Below are positions 33,807-42,643 of a stretch of DNA of 54,942 nucleotides, piece by piece (within the stretch, counting starts at the first letter, position 1; every line of letters begins with the position of its first letter). This DNA is from Methylobacter sp. (lineage in GTDB: Bacteria > Pseudomonadota > Gammaproteobacteria > Methylococcales > Methylomonadaceae). A model generated the notes under the pieces. The model saw only the letters and a program-made list of their open reading frames with translations. It searched no databases and was not told the origin of the DNA. A program made the translations under genes and the position numbers. The stretch covers positions 1 through 54,942 of the forward strand of contig NZ_JALOCF010000027.1 in assembly GCF_023227905.1 (NCBI RefSeq), given 5' to 3'.

Positions 33807-34400
33807 TTACGCTTTGTATTTATCCATGGCTTCCAGCTTTGCTATGGCATCTTTTATTTTTGCGTCAGCCTCAGGAGTCATTTCATTGGCGGTGTAGACT
33901 TTGTCCAATAAGCCTTCTTCAACCAAGGCATCTTTTATCCAACGCTTGGTGAATCGGTAATTGTGATAAGCCGTAGCGACTTCTCCTGTTTTCGGATTTT
34001 TTAATCCTGTGCTTTGTACAGCGGCGGCGGCAGGGGCTTTTTTAGTCGCAGCCGGTTTGGCTGTAGTTGTTGTCTTGGTTGTTGCAGGCTTGGCCGCTGC
34101 CTTGGGTGCAGCCGGTTTAGCCGCTACCGGCTTTTCCGCAGTTGATTTAACCGCCGCGGGCTTGGCGGCTACAGGAGGCGTTACTTTTTCGGCCGCCGCG
34201 GACTTAGCTGCAACAGTTTTAGTTGCCGGTTTTTCTTTTGCAACGGCAACCGGGGGTTTTGGCTGTTCTACGGCGGCTACCTGTGTTTCAGGTTTTTCCG
34301 CCAGCGCTTTGGATTTAGCAGATGCTCTCTGTTCGCCTATAATCGCATAGACAACATATGCAACAAATATAGTAGTTAATATAAACAACCCTTCAGTCAT
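33807..34400 (-). CDS. Membrane-anchored Ala/Lys/Pro-rich protein
   Basis: A 197-residue protein in three parts. An N-terminal membrane helix (residues about 4-21) comes first. Next is a linker of about 100 residues (30-130) made almost only of Ala, Lys, Pro, Thr and Val, resembling histone H1 tails. A compact C-terminal domain of about 65 residues (GLKNPKTGEVATAYHNYRFTKRWIKDALVEEGLLD...) follows and matches nothing I can name. The basic linker could span peptidoglycan or bind nucleic acid or acidic polymers. GGAG precedes the ATG. Single gene with its own terminator. Confidence 0.75.
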   Translation of the reverse strand: MTEGLFILTTIFVAYVVYAIIGEQRASAKSKALAEKPETQVAAVEQPKPPVAVAKEKPATKTVAAKSAAAEKVTPPVAAKPAAVKSTAEKPVAAKPAAPKAAAKPATTKTTTTAKPAATKKAPAAAAVQSTGLKNPKTGEVATAYHNYRFTKRWIKDALVEEGLLDKVYTANEMTPEADAKIKDAIAKLEAMDKYKA

Positions 34401-34620
34401 AATGGCTCTCCACCTCTTTAAAAGTTAATTTTTCTTATCACTGCTTTAAAATTAAGCATTGCTGGCCAACAGGTAAATCTTCCGTTTGCGTCGCTTACCT
34501 ATCCTTTTAGCAGGTAAACCGTATTGCTAGTGCCGGAATATACCAGAAGCCAGTGAGATGGGAAAATTCTAATTCGAAAAACTGCAAACTTGTCCGGCAC
34601 TTAGAGGCTAAACACGACGA

Positions 34621-35841
34621 TTACCAGCATGGCTGTCTTTTGGCCAGTTTGGGTAAATCATCACGCAAGCCCATGGCGTAACGGTTAAAATAAGCCTTGA
34701 CCAGTGCCGTGTTATTTATCCGGTTCATTCCCGCAGAGCGCAGGCTGGCAAAGGGCTGTGCGGTTACGCTATAGGTCTTGTTCAGCACATCCATGCTCGA
34801 CATCATTATCAGGTTATCGCCTTTACGCCAGCGCTCGTAACGACGTAGGAAGCGTGAACTGGATAATGGCCTTTTTTCATGCTTGGTTTGAATGGTCAGC
34901 TCCGCAATCGCTGCGGCATCCAACAGCCCGGCATTGACGCCTTGTCCTGCCAGAGGATGCATGGCATGAGCTGCATCGCCGCAGACGGCGAATCGCTGGT
35001 CGACATAGCGGTTTGCATATTGAAAGCGTAGCGGAAATGCGGCGCGCGGCCCTACGCCCAGTATCTTGCCCAGAATGCCGCCTGAAGCTTGCTCCAGAAC
35101 CTGCAAAAAATCCTGATCGGAAAGCGCCAGATGGTTTTTTGACGTTTCCGAACTCAGGGTCCAAACGATGGAACACTGGCCGTTTTTCAGCGGCAAGAAA
35201 GCCAACGGCCCTTCATCCAGAAAACGTTGCCATGCCGTGAACTGGTGACTCTTCTCAGTGCTTATCGTAGCGACCAAACCATCCTGATGATAGTCCCAGC
35301 CGGTCACGTCAATACCTGCCATTGCCCTTAAGGCAGAGTCTCTCCCGTCGGCGGCAATAATCAACTCAGCCTCAAGGGTGCGTCCGTCTTCCAGCCGTAA
35401 CTGCCTGCCGCTTTCGTTAAGCTGCATGTCGATTACCTTTGCGGGGGTAATGCAAGTGGCCGACGGCAAGGTGTCCAGCACATCCCAAAGAGCAGCGACG
35501 ACGGTCCGGTTTTCAACCAAATGCCCCAGTTCGGGGAAAGGTGTGTCGGCGCAATCAAAATGCAATTCTCCGCCGGCACGGACATCCCATACTCGCATGT
35601 CCCGATAAGCGCAAGCGCCGCGCTGTACCATGCCCGGCCATGCTCCCAGCATTTCAAAAATATTCTGGGAGGCTTTGGTTAAGGCGGAAACGCGAATATC
35701 GATAGGTTCCGGCGGCCACCGCCTTTCCGGGTTAAAGCGCTCCAGCAACGCAACCTTGACGCCGCCCTGCACCAAGGCGCAAGCGGTTGCCGCGCCCACC
35801 ATGCCGCCGCCGACAACAATTACTTCATAGCGATCTATCAT
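34621..35841 (-). CDS. ubiI: UbiI/VisC-type FAD-dependent ubiquinone hydroxylase
   Basis: A 406-residue flavoprotein monooxygenase of the UbiH/UbiF/VisC family that hydroxylates the ring during ubiquinone synthesis. The FAD-binding GGGMVGAATACAL is at about residues 11-23, the AADGRDSALR motif near 165, and the second FAD motif CGDAAHAMHPLAGQGVNAGLLDA near 290. The position after ubiH suits UbiI (VisC), as in E. coli ygfB-pepP-ubiH-ubiI. Which ring position it acts on cannot be told from sequence alone. The stop is followed by about 220 bases with no feature. Confidence 0.88.
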   Translation of the reverse strand: MIDRYEVIVVGGGMVGAATACALVQGGVKVALLERFNPERRWPPEPIDIRVSALTKASQNIFEMLGAWPGMVQRGACAYRDMRVWDVRAGGELHFDCADTPFPELGHLVENRTVVAALWDVLDTLPSATCITPAKVIDMQLNESGRQLRLEDGRTLEAELIIAADGRDSALRAMAGIDVTGWDYHQDGLVATISTEKSHQFTAWQRFLDEGPLAFLPLKNGQCSIVWTLSSETSKNHLALSDQDFLQVLEQASGGILGKILGVGPRAAFPLRFQYANRYVDQRFAVCGDAAHAMHPLAGQGVNAGLLDAAAIAELTIQTKHEKRPLSSSRFLRRYERWRKGDNLIMMSSMDVLNKTYSVTAQPFASLRSAGMNRINNTALVKAYFNRYAMGLRDDLPKLAKRQPCW

Positions 35842-35862
35842 TGCTCTATCTCTTGCGTTGGA

Positions 35863-37064
35863 TCAAAGCAGACGGGGCAAACGCCCGGCCAACCCCATAG
35901 CCTGACGGGCAAGCCATGTTTTTGCGGCAGGAATATGGTCCAGCATTGCCAGACCGATGTTTCTGGCGGCAGCCAGCGCCAGCCAGTCATTGGAAAAAAT
36001 GCGCACCACATTATTGGTAAAGCCGATGGTTCGGTCATGGTCTTTTTGCCGGGCGTCAGCGTAAGCCGTTAAAAAATCGCCGGCGCCGATGTCCTGGTTG
36101 GTCTGATGCTGCTTGATGATCATTTCGGCCAGTTGCATGACATCGCGCAGGCCCAGGTTAAATCCCTGTCCGGCAACCGGATGCAGCTGGTGCACTGCAT
36201 TGCCGATAACCACGGTTCGGGCTGATGTCATTTTTTCGGCGCGTATTAATGATAACGGAAACGCCCGCCGGGGAGCCGTCAAACTAAGTTTGCCCAGCCT
36301 GTAACCGAAACAGTGTTGAAGTTCGGCCAAAAAGTCCGTCTCGTTGCCGGACATAGCGCGTCGGCATCTTCGCTGGAGCGTGTCCAGACGACCGCGCAAT
36401 GATTATCGGCAACAGGCAGCAAGGCCAGCGGCCCTGAAGCGGTAAAACGCTCGAACGCGACATTTTTGTGGGGCAGGGATGATTTCACGGTAGTGACCAG
36501 CGCCGTTTGACCGTATTCAGTGGTGTGCTGGGCTATTTCCAACAATTTGCGAACCGAGGAGTTACCTCCGTCCGCACCGACCAGCAGTTTGGCGGAGACG
36601 CTAAGCGGCTCATCGCCGCGCTTCAGGTTGACGTTGACGGCATCGCTGCCGGCCATCAGGCCGACCACACGGGCCGGGCAAAGCAGTTTTATATCGGACT
36701 CGGTAACAAGCTTGGCGACATGCGCCTCAATGTCTCTTGCGGTAATGACGTGGCCCAATGCTTCCACATTTTCTTTTTGCGCCGAAAGCCGGACTTTGCC
36801 GAAATGGCCTTGATCGGAAATGTGGATGTCTTTGATGGCGGTGGCCGCCCGACTGATGCCCTGCCAGATGCCTAGCGTTTCAAGCATTTTTACCGTGCCG
36901 GCGGCTAAAGCCAAGGCCCGGTCGCCGGCCGGGGAGTCCTGTTGTTGCTCGCGGGTGCTGGCTTCAACGATCGCAATCCGAAGTCCGGTTTGTTTTAACG
37001 CCAGCGCCAGACAGTTGCCTGCCAAGCCGCCGCCGGCAATCAATAAGTCATAATCATGTTGCAT
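35863..37064 (-). pseudogene. ubiH: ubiH interrupted by a single frameshift
   Basis: The 4-hydroxylase family gene is split into two frames. The first (from the ATG at 37064) covers about 235 residues: FAD motif AGGGLAGNCLALAL, GADGGNSSVRKLL, and up to VVWTRSSEDADA. The second frame resumes near 36355 with MSGNETDFLAELQHCFGYRLG and contains the second FAD motif IGNAVHQLHPVAGQGFNLGLRD. One base appears to be missing in GCGCTATG. All other residues look conserved, with no further damage, so this is either a very recent mutation or a sequencing/assembly error. The start overlaps the pepP stop by one base (TGATG). UbiH hydroxylates C6 of the ubiquinone ring precursor. Confidence 0.85.
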
Positions 37065-38374
37065 CAGCTCGCCTGCATTAAGCTTTCAATTTCGGCAATG
37101 GTTTTGGGTACGCCGCTGGTCAAAATTTCATGTCCCTCAGCAGTTACCAGAACATCATCCTCGATGCGTATGCCGATGCCGCGCCATTGCTCGTCAACGC
37201 TCTGGCAATCTTCCGGGATATACAAGCCCGGCTCGACGGTCAGCACCATGCCGGGTTCCAGCAAGCGCCATTCCTTATCCAGTTTATAATCGCCGACATC
37301 ATGCACATCCATGCCCAGCCAGTGGCCGATCCGGTGCATATAGAACTGCTTGTATTTTTCGTCCTTGATCAGCTTTGAGACTTTGCCTTTGAGCAAGCCC
37401 AGCGCGACCAGCCCTTTGGTCAATACTTCAACCGAAGCATCATGCGCCAGATGCCATGACAGCCCCGGCTTGATTTGTGCGATTGCGGCTGCCTGGGCAT
37501 CCAGGACCAGCTGGTAAAGCTGCCTTTGCGGCTCGCTGAAACGTCCGGAAACCGGGAAAGTGCGGGTAATATCCGCGGCGTAATGGTCACACTCCGCACC
37601 GGCATCAATCAGCAGTAAATCGCCGTTTTTTAATTTGTCGGAATTTTCAGTGTAGTGCAGTACGCAGGCATTTTTTCCTCCTGCGACAATCGAAGGATAA
37701 GCGACCGCGCGTAAGCCGCCTTGTATAAAGTTATAAATGATTTCCGCTTCTATCTGGTACTCATACAGGCCGGGTTTGCATTTTTGCATGGCTTTGACAT
37801 GGGCGTTAGCGGAAACATCGGCGGCGCGGCGCATCAGCTTGATTTCTTCAGGGCTCTTGAACAGGCGCATTTCGTGCAGGATATGCTCCAGTGAAGCCAG
37901 CTCGCCGGGTGCGGTGACACCTGTTCTGGACTGGCTGCGAATGTTATTTATCCAGACCAATAGATTGTGGTCGAGGTCGGAATTTCGCCCTATCGGATAA
38001 TAGACCTTGCCTTTGTCTTCCAGCATTCCAGGCAAAATGTCATCCAGATCATCGATCGGAAAGGAATCATCCGCCTTATAATGAGTAGTCGCACCTTCAA
38101 GACCTGCATGCGCGCCTTCCCACAGGGCTTTTTTCTCATCGAATTCCCGGCAAAATAAAATGTATTCGCCTTGTTTGCGGCCAGGGATAAAAACGGCCAG
38201 AGAATCCGGTTCATTAAAGCCGGTTAAATAGTAAAAGTCGCTGTCCTGCCGGAACGGGTAATTTACATCCCGGTTGCGAGTTCGCTCGGACGCGCTGCCT
38301 ATCAAGGCAATATTGCCTTTGCCGATGTGTTGCATTAACTGCTTGCGGCGTTTTTTAAATTCACTTTGTTTCAT
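37064..38374 (-). CDS. pepP: Xaa-Pro aminopeptidase P
   Basis: A 436-residue manganese metallopeptidase (M24B) that removes N-terminal residues preceding proline. The N-terminal domain (about 1-170) is followed by the pita-bread fold. Its metal ligands are visible as Asp in LLIDAGAE, Asp in YAADITRTFPVSG, His in MHRIGHWLGMDVHDVGDY, Glu in LTVEPGLYIP and Glu in GIRIEDDVLVT. Second gene of the ygfB-like/pepP/ubiH/ubiI operon conserved in gammaproteobacteria. Confidence 0.95.
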   Translation of the reverse strand: MKQSEFKKRRKQLMQHIGKGNIALIGSASERTRNRDVNYPFRQDSDFYYLTGFNEPDSLAVFIPGRKQGEYILFCREFDEKKALWEGAHAGLEGATTHYKADDSFPIDDLDDILPGMLEDKGKVYYPIGRNSDLDHNLLVWINNIRSQSRTGVTAPGELASLEHILHEMRLFKSPEEIKLMRRAADVSANAHVKAMQKCKPGLYEYQIEAEIIYNFIQGGLRAVAYPSIVAGGKNACVLHYTENSDKLKNGDLLLIDAGAECDHYAADITRTFPVSGRFSEPQRQLYQLVLDAQAAAIAQIKPGLSWHLAHDASVEVLTKGLVALGLLKGKVSKLIKDEKYKQFYMHRIGHWLGMDVHDVGDYKLDKEWRLLEPGMVLTVEPGLYIPEDCQSVDEQWRGIGIRIEDDVLVTAEGHEILTSGVPKTIAEIESLMQAS

Positions 38375-38400
38375 ATTTAAATTACATAAAAGGTTAGGGT

Positions 38401-38934
38401 TTAATGGACTGTTTGCCCTGGGCCTTTTTGGTTTAATTCGCTCCGCAGCAATAAAACAGCCGACCTCATGTATTCAGTAATTTCCATAAAATCACTTTCA
38501 TCTTCTTCGCCTTCAGCCTCGGTATCCAGTTTAGTGAATTCGATAATGTCTTTTAATATCTCGCGTATTTCCTTGGGCAGGTCGGAGGCGGCATGGGTAA
38601 AGCTTACACCCAATAAAAAGCCTTGGCACCAGTAGGTGAGCGCTTCAACCTGCGCGCTCAACAATACGTCATCATTTGGTAAAAGTAAGTCAAATTCGTA
38701 ATCATCGCTAGCCAGCAAGCCTTGCGTATCTTCAAACAAATGTATCAAGGTCGCCCGGTCTTCATCATTTGGCGGAGTTCCTTGCCGAAACAGTTCGGCT
38801 AGCCACTCTTCACTCTGTGCCTGCTCATTGGCGCACAACATACCTGTCGCCATGCCGTGGGCGTACCCCGCCGAAAGGTCGGCATCGTTTTGTACAACTA
38901 TTTCATTAATTATTTGGTAAGTCATAAATTCCAC
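38401..38934 (-). CDS. UPF0149 (YgfB-like) protein
   Basis: A 177-residue acidic, all-helical cytoplasmic protein. The pattern SAGYAHGMATGMLCAN, DDYEFDLLLPNDD, ALTYWCQGFLLGVSFTH and EEDESDFMEITEYMRSAVLLLRSEL is typical of UPF0149. In E. coli (ygfB) it also begins the operon with pepP and ubiH. In Pseudomonas a YgfB homologue modulates beta-lactamase-related regulation, but a general role is not settled. It is separated from pepP by 26 bases and is divergent from the zapB-like gene. Confidence 0.88.
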   Translation of the reverse strand: MEFMTYQIINEIVVQNDADLSAGYAHGMATGMLCANEQAQSEEWLAELFRQGTPPNDEDRATLIHLFEDTQGLLASDDYEFDLLLPNDDVLLSAQVEALTYWCQGFLLGVSFTHAASDLPKEIREILKDIIEFTKLDTEAEGEEDESDFMEITEYMRSAVLLLRSELNQKGPGQTVH

Positions 38935-39076
38935 ATAATTATTTCACTATCGCGGACTAAAAATATCGCTTATGCTACCATTGATCATTGACTTGGATAA
39001 TATTTGTTAATTTTGGATCGCTGCGCAAAATGCAAATATCGCCTGTTAACTTGCTTGCAACAACCTAGTTACCACC

Positions 39077-39298
39077 ATGACAAAATCAAATCAATCTTTA
39101 GAGTTAAAAGACCTCGAAGAAAAGCTGGATCAGCTCATCGAGCAATATACTAGCGTAAAAAATGAAAACAGTTCGCTGAAAACCAAACAGGATTCATTAG
39201 TTCGGGAAAAAGCCAAGCTTTTGGAAAAAACCACTCTGGCCAGAACCCGGGTTGAAGCGATGATTGCGCGTCTGAAAGCAATGGAGAACGGATCATGA
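39077..39298 (+). CDS. Small coiled-coil protein (ZapB-like, TIGR02449 type)
   Basis: A 73-residue protein predicted as one continuous coiled coil (LEEKLDQLIEQYTSVKNENSSLKTKQDSLVREKAKLLEK), ending in LARTRVEAMIARLKAMEN. Genes of this type lie directly upstream of zapA in many gammaproteobacteria. A ZapB-like bundle of FtsZ filaments is the reasonable guess. It overlaps zapA by four bases (ATGA), so the two are co-translated. Confidence 0.85.
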   Translation: MTKSNQSLELKDLEEKLDQLIEQYTSVKNENSSLKTKQDSLVREKAKLLEKTTLARTRVEAMIARLKAMENGS

Positions 39299-39594
39299 AC
39301 AAGAAGCTCCAGCCGGTATCGCTGATCATTATGGGTAAGGAATATAAAATTGCCTGTGCGCCTGAAGAGCAAAACGACCTGATCCGGTCGGCTCAGCAGC
39401 TTGATATTCAAATGCGCCAAATGAGGGATTCCGGTAAAGTAGCCGGCGCTGACAGAATTGCGGTCATGGCGGCGCTTAATTTGGCTCATGAGTTACAATT
39501 GATGAAAAATCAAAATGCCATGCTCACCCAAACCTTGAGCGAATGCTTGGCAAAAATGACTCACAAGATAGAAAACGTTTTAGAAAATACTTAA
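39295..39594 (+). CDS. zapA: Cell division protein ZapA
   Basis: A 99-residue protein that cross-links FtsZ filaments at the division ring. The N-terminal domain (PVSLIIMGKEYKIACAPEEQNDLIRSAQQLD) and the C-terminal coiled coil (RIAVMAALNLAHELQLMKNQ) are both present and of normal length. Position between the zapB-like gene and 6S RNA is a conserved gammaproteobacterial order. Confidence 0.93.
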   Translation: MNKKLQPVSLIIMGKEYKIACAPEEQNDLIRSAQQLDIQMRQMRDSGKVAGADRIAVMAALNLAHELQLMKNQNAMLTQTLSECLAKMTHKIENVLENT

Positions 39595-39600
39595 ACGCGC

Positions 39601-39606
39601 TAAAAT
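39601..39606 (+). promoter_or_regulatory. Candidate -10 box of ssrS
   Basis: TAAAAT lies 10 bases before the start of the 6S RNA homology, directly after the zapA stop. No strong -35 is seen upstream (TTTTAG at about 39577). Transcription could also continue from zapA. Confidence 0.35.
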
Positions 39607-39616
39607 ACAGTTTAGC

Positions 39617-39800
39617 ATTTCCTGCGGCGTTCGAGAGTGTGCTGGGTGTTTCCTGAACCTGTTATTACCCCGGGGGCGGACACCAGTATTGGTGAGCATG
39701 CCCGTTTTATACGGGAAGCCTGATTTACCGGCCATGTCCCCACTTGAACTTCCGGTTCAAGGACGAAAGCACATTACGGCGCAGGCGGGAGATGCTCCAT
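39617..39800 (+). ncRNA. ssrS: 6S RNA
   Basis: About 184 bases between zapA and an unrelated gene, where ssrS is found in gammaproteobacteria. The conserved parts of 6S RNA are recognisable: TGGTGAGCATGC with GGGAAGCCT after it, ACTTGAAC...GGTTCAAGG as a hairpin, and complementary ends (CCTGCG near 39621 and CGCAGG near 39780) that close the long rod. 6S RNA mimics an open promoter and holds sigma-70 RNA polymerase in stationary phase. Ends are approximate. Confidence 0.88.
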
Positions 39801-39831
39801 AACAATCACTCCCCATTAAATCAAAATTCCC

Positions 39832-40290
39832 ATGAATTATTGGCTAATGAAATCCGAACCGGATACGTTCGGAATTAATGATCTGTACAACAAGCCCAAC
39901 CAGACCGAGCACTGGGACGGTGTACGTAATTATCAGGCCAGAAATATGATGCGGGACGGTATGAGATTAGGCGACCAGGTTTTCTTCTATCATTCCAACT
40001 GCGATGTGCCGGGCATAGTCGGCATCATGGAAATCGTTAAGGAAGGTTACCCCGATTTTTCCGCTTTTGATCCTGACGACACGCATTTTGATCCCAAAAG
40101 CGATCCCGAGCATCCCCGCTGGATAATGGTTGATGTTAAATACGTCAAAACGTTGTCCCGCACTATTACGCTTAAAGAGTTGAAAGCTTACAACGAACTG
40201 GCAGACCTCGCGCTGGTAAGGCCCGGCAATCGGTTGTCGATAATGCCGGTTAGTAAAGGGCAGTGGAAGTTTATTCTCTCCCTGGAGTAA
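39832..40290 (+). CDS. EVE-domain protein
   Basis: A 152-residue single-domain EVE (PUA-like) protein. MNYWLMKSEPDTFGINDL, WDGVRNYQARNMMRDGMRLGDQVFFYHSN and LVRPGNRLSIMPVSKGQW are the family blocks. EVE domains recognise modified bases in DNA or RNA; the human homologue is THYN1. The exact ligand is unknown. It follows ssrS by about 30 bases and may share its transcript. In this lineage it takes the place ygfA (fau) has after ssrS in E. coli. Confidence 0.92.
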   Translation: MNYWLMKSEPDTFGINDLYNKPNQTEHWDGVRNYQARNMMRDGMRLGDQVFFYHSNCDVPGIVGIMEIVKEGYPDFSAFDPDDTHFDPKSDPEHPRWIMVDVKYVKTLSRTITLKELKAYNELADLALVRPGNRLSIMPVSKGQWKFILSLE

Positions 40291-40786
40291 AGCAGAAAGG
40301 GCAAAGTTAAGTTTAGCCGTGAAACATCTGCAAAGCTCGTTCTTCGGCATACCGCTACGTTGATCCTGAATTGCTCTGCCTTCATATTCTTGGAGTGTGT
40401 TCTCCTAAGTAACCCCTAGCTGTGAAGGCAGATGCAAATATTTGTACGTGCAGGCAAGGCACGGGCTAGAGATTGCAAATGTCATCCAAAGTCTAAAGAA
40501 GTTATTGAGTTAAATGAACTTTAGTTAAGGCGGACAATGATATTAAAGTTTGGCTGGATTACCTTGTCTATGAAACAATTAGCCTATAACAGGGCTTGAA
40601 TAAGAAAAAATTTTGCTTATCAGCTGAGAGAATAATTGTGACAGATGTTTTAATGATTCGAGTTGTGAAATCGAAGTGGCCCTTGTTGGCTTCTCGGCAA
40701 CTACTCCCTGTGCAGGTCTACCTATTCGCTTTTGGGGCTTATATCGGCGCCACTTTAGATCAGCCTGAAGCCGATGAGGTACAGGT
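40291..40786. other. Intergenic region before the polysaccharide operon
   Basis: About 500 bases that should hold the promoter of the rfb operon. No JUMPstart/ops element and no convincing -35/-10 were found. A 64-codon TTG-initiated frame (40596-40790) ends QPEADEVQV and overlaps the rfbF start by ATGA. It could be a scrap of a lost upstream gene, but no family is recognised. GAGGT within it serves as the rfbF ribosome site. Confidence 0.4.
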
Positions 40787-41554
40787 ATGAAAGCGGTTAT
40801 TCTTGCAGGCGGTTTAGGCACACGGATTAGTGAAGAGACATCAATTCGGCCTAAGCCTATGGTTGAGATTGGCGGCAAACCAGTGCTATGGCACGTCATG
40901 AAAACCTATTCAGCTCATGGCATACATGACTTTATTATTTGCTGCGGCTATAAAGGCTATGTCATTAAGGAGTATTTTGCCAATTACTTTTTGCATATGT
41001 CCGATGTGACCTTTGACATGCAAAATAATAAGATGGAAGTTCATCAGCGTAATGCTGAGCCATGGCGAGTAACGCTGGTAGATACCGGGGAAGAAACCAT
41101 GACCGGCGGTCGTATTAAGCGTATTGCCGAGTATGTTGGAGACGAAAATTTTTGCTGTACTTATGGTGATGGCATTGGCGATGTGAATATCAAAGCATTA
41201 ATTGAATTCCATAAACAACATGGCAAATTTGCTACTTTAACAGCAACGCAGCCGCCAGGACGATTTGGTGCGCTTAATTTAAGCGGGAACAGTGTCATTA
41301 GTTTTCAGGAAAAGCCTCATGGAGATGGTGGCTGGATTAATGGTGGTTTCTTTGTGCTCTCGCCTGAGGTGTTTAATTACATTAAAGACGATCGGACGAT
41401 ATGGGAGCGTGAGCCTGTGGAGCAGTTAGCCAGAGACGGACAAATGGCCGTTCATTTCCATTCCGGTTTTTGGCAGCCTATGGATACTTTGCGCGATAAA
41501 AACTATCTTGAAGAGTTGTGGGCAAGCGGTAAAGCGCCGTGGAAAATATGGTAG
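40787..41554 (+). CDS. rfbF: Glucose-1-phosphate cytidylyltransferase
   Basis: A 255-residue nucleotidyltransferase making CDP-glucose from glucose-1-phosphate and CTP, the entry step to CDP-3,6-dideoxyhexoses. The signature loop is AVILAGGLGTRISEETSIRPKPMVEIGG. The block FICCGYKGYVIKEYFANY and the YGDGIGDVN metal site are characteristic of RfbF (DdhA) rather than the dTTP or UTP enzymes. It overlaps rfbG by 16 bases. The glucose-1-phosphate could come from AlgC encoded about 31 kb away. Confidence 0.95.
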   Translation: MKAVILAGGLGTRISEETSIRPKPMVEIGGKPVLWHVMKTYSAHGIHDFIICCGYKGYVIKEYFANYFLHMSDVTFDMQNNKMEVHQRNAEPWRVTLVDTGEETMTGGRIKRIAEYVGDENFCCTYGDGIGDVNIKALIEFHKQHGKFATLTATQPPGRFGALNLSGNSVISFQEKPHGDGGWINGGFFVLSPEVFNYIKDDRTIWEREPVEQLARDGQMAVHFHSGFWQPMDTLRDKNYLEELWASGKAPWKIW

Positions 41555-42630
41555 AGCCATCTTTCTGGGCCGATAAAATAGTATTGTTAACCGGCCATAC
41601 CGGTTTCAAAGGCAGTTGGCTTTCCCTTTGGTTGCAAGACATGGGGGCCAAAGTAATCGGCTATGCGCTGGCGGCACCCACTAATCCCAGTTTATTTGAT
41701 GCCGCTAATGTTGCTGAAGGCATGGTTAGCATCGACTCGGATATACGCGATTTTGCGGCGCTGGCAGCCGTGTTTGAAAAATATCAACCCGAGATCGTCA
41801 TTCATATGGCGGCTCAACCTTTGGTGCGCTATTCCTACGCTAACCCGATAGAAACGTATTCGACTAACGTAATGGGCACTGTTCATTTGTTGGAAGCGGC
41901 AAGACTGACGAGCAGCGTGCGGGCAATTGTTAACGTTACCAGCGACAAGTGCTATGAAAACCGCGAATGGGCGTGGGGTTACCGGGAAAACGAAGCGATG
42001 GGCGGCTATGATCCCTATAGCAATAGTAAAGGGTGCGCTGAGCTGGTGACATCGGCTTACCGAAGTTCTTATTTCAATCCTGGTAATTTTACTGATCACG
42101 GTGTGGCATTAGCATCGGCCAGAGCCGGCAACGTGATCGGTGGAGGCGATTGGGCGGAAGATCGGCTTATTCCCGACATTATGCGTGCAATCATGCAAGG
42201 CGAGCCGATGCATATTCGCAATCCGCACGCGATCCGTCCTTGGCAGCATGTGTTGGAGCCGTTGTCCGGTTATTTATTATTAGCGCAAAAGCTCTATGAA
42301 CAAGGTGCAGCTTATGCAGAGGGTTGGAACTTCGGGCCGAACAGTGAAGATGCCAAGCCTGTGCAATGGATTGTGGAAAGTTTAACTGAATCCTGGGGCG
42401 AGGATGCGAGCTGGGCGCTGGATTCGGGCATTCATCCGCATGAGGCGCATTACTTGAAACTGGATTGTTCCAAGGCAAAAGCTCAGTTGGATTGGCAGCC
42501 TAGATGGTGTCTCGAAGAGGCATTGGCTGCGATTATCGATTGGTATCGAGCCCATCGCGACGGGCAAGACATGCGCGAGCTGACGTTGCGCCAGATCAGA
42601 GCGTATAACAATAGTTTTGAAAAATATTAA
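41539..42630 (+). CDS. rfbG: CDP-glucose 4,6-dehydratase
   Basis: A 363-residue extended short-chain dehydrogenase (DdhB) converting CDP-glucose to CDP-4-keto-6-deoxyglucose with bound NAD. The nucleotide motif LTGHTGFKGSWLSLWL, the catalytic YSNSK (in DPYSNSKGCAELVTSAYR) and NVIGGGDWAEDRLIPD are visible. Length is normal. It is followed by rfbH with 13 bases between them if the GTG start is used. Confidence 0.95.
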   Translation: MENMVEPSFWADKIVLLTGHTGFKGSWLSLWLQDMGAKVIGYALAAPTNPSLFDAANVAEGMVSIDSDIRDFAALAAVFEKYQPEIVIHMAAQPLVRYSYANPIETYSTNVMGTVHLLEAARLTSSVRAIVNVTSDKCYENREWAWGYRENEAMGGYDPYSNSKGCAELVTSAYRSSYFNPGNFTDHGVALASARAGNVIGGGDWAEDRLIPDIMRAIMQGEPMHIRNPHAIRPWQHVLEPLSGYLLLAQKLYEQGAAYAEGWNFGPNSEDAKPVQWIVESLTESWGEDASWALDSGIHPHEAHYLKLDCSKAKAQLDWQPRWCLEEALAAIIDWYRAHRDGQDMRELTLRQIRAYNNSFEKY

Positions 42631-42643
42631 GCGGGAATTTGAA

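Noticed and set aside
40596..40790. A 64-codon TTG-initiated frame overlapping the rfbF start
   Set aside because: The ATGA overlap is suggestive, but no homology is recognised and there is no ribosome site; noted only as a possible scrap.
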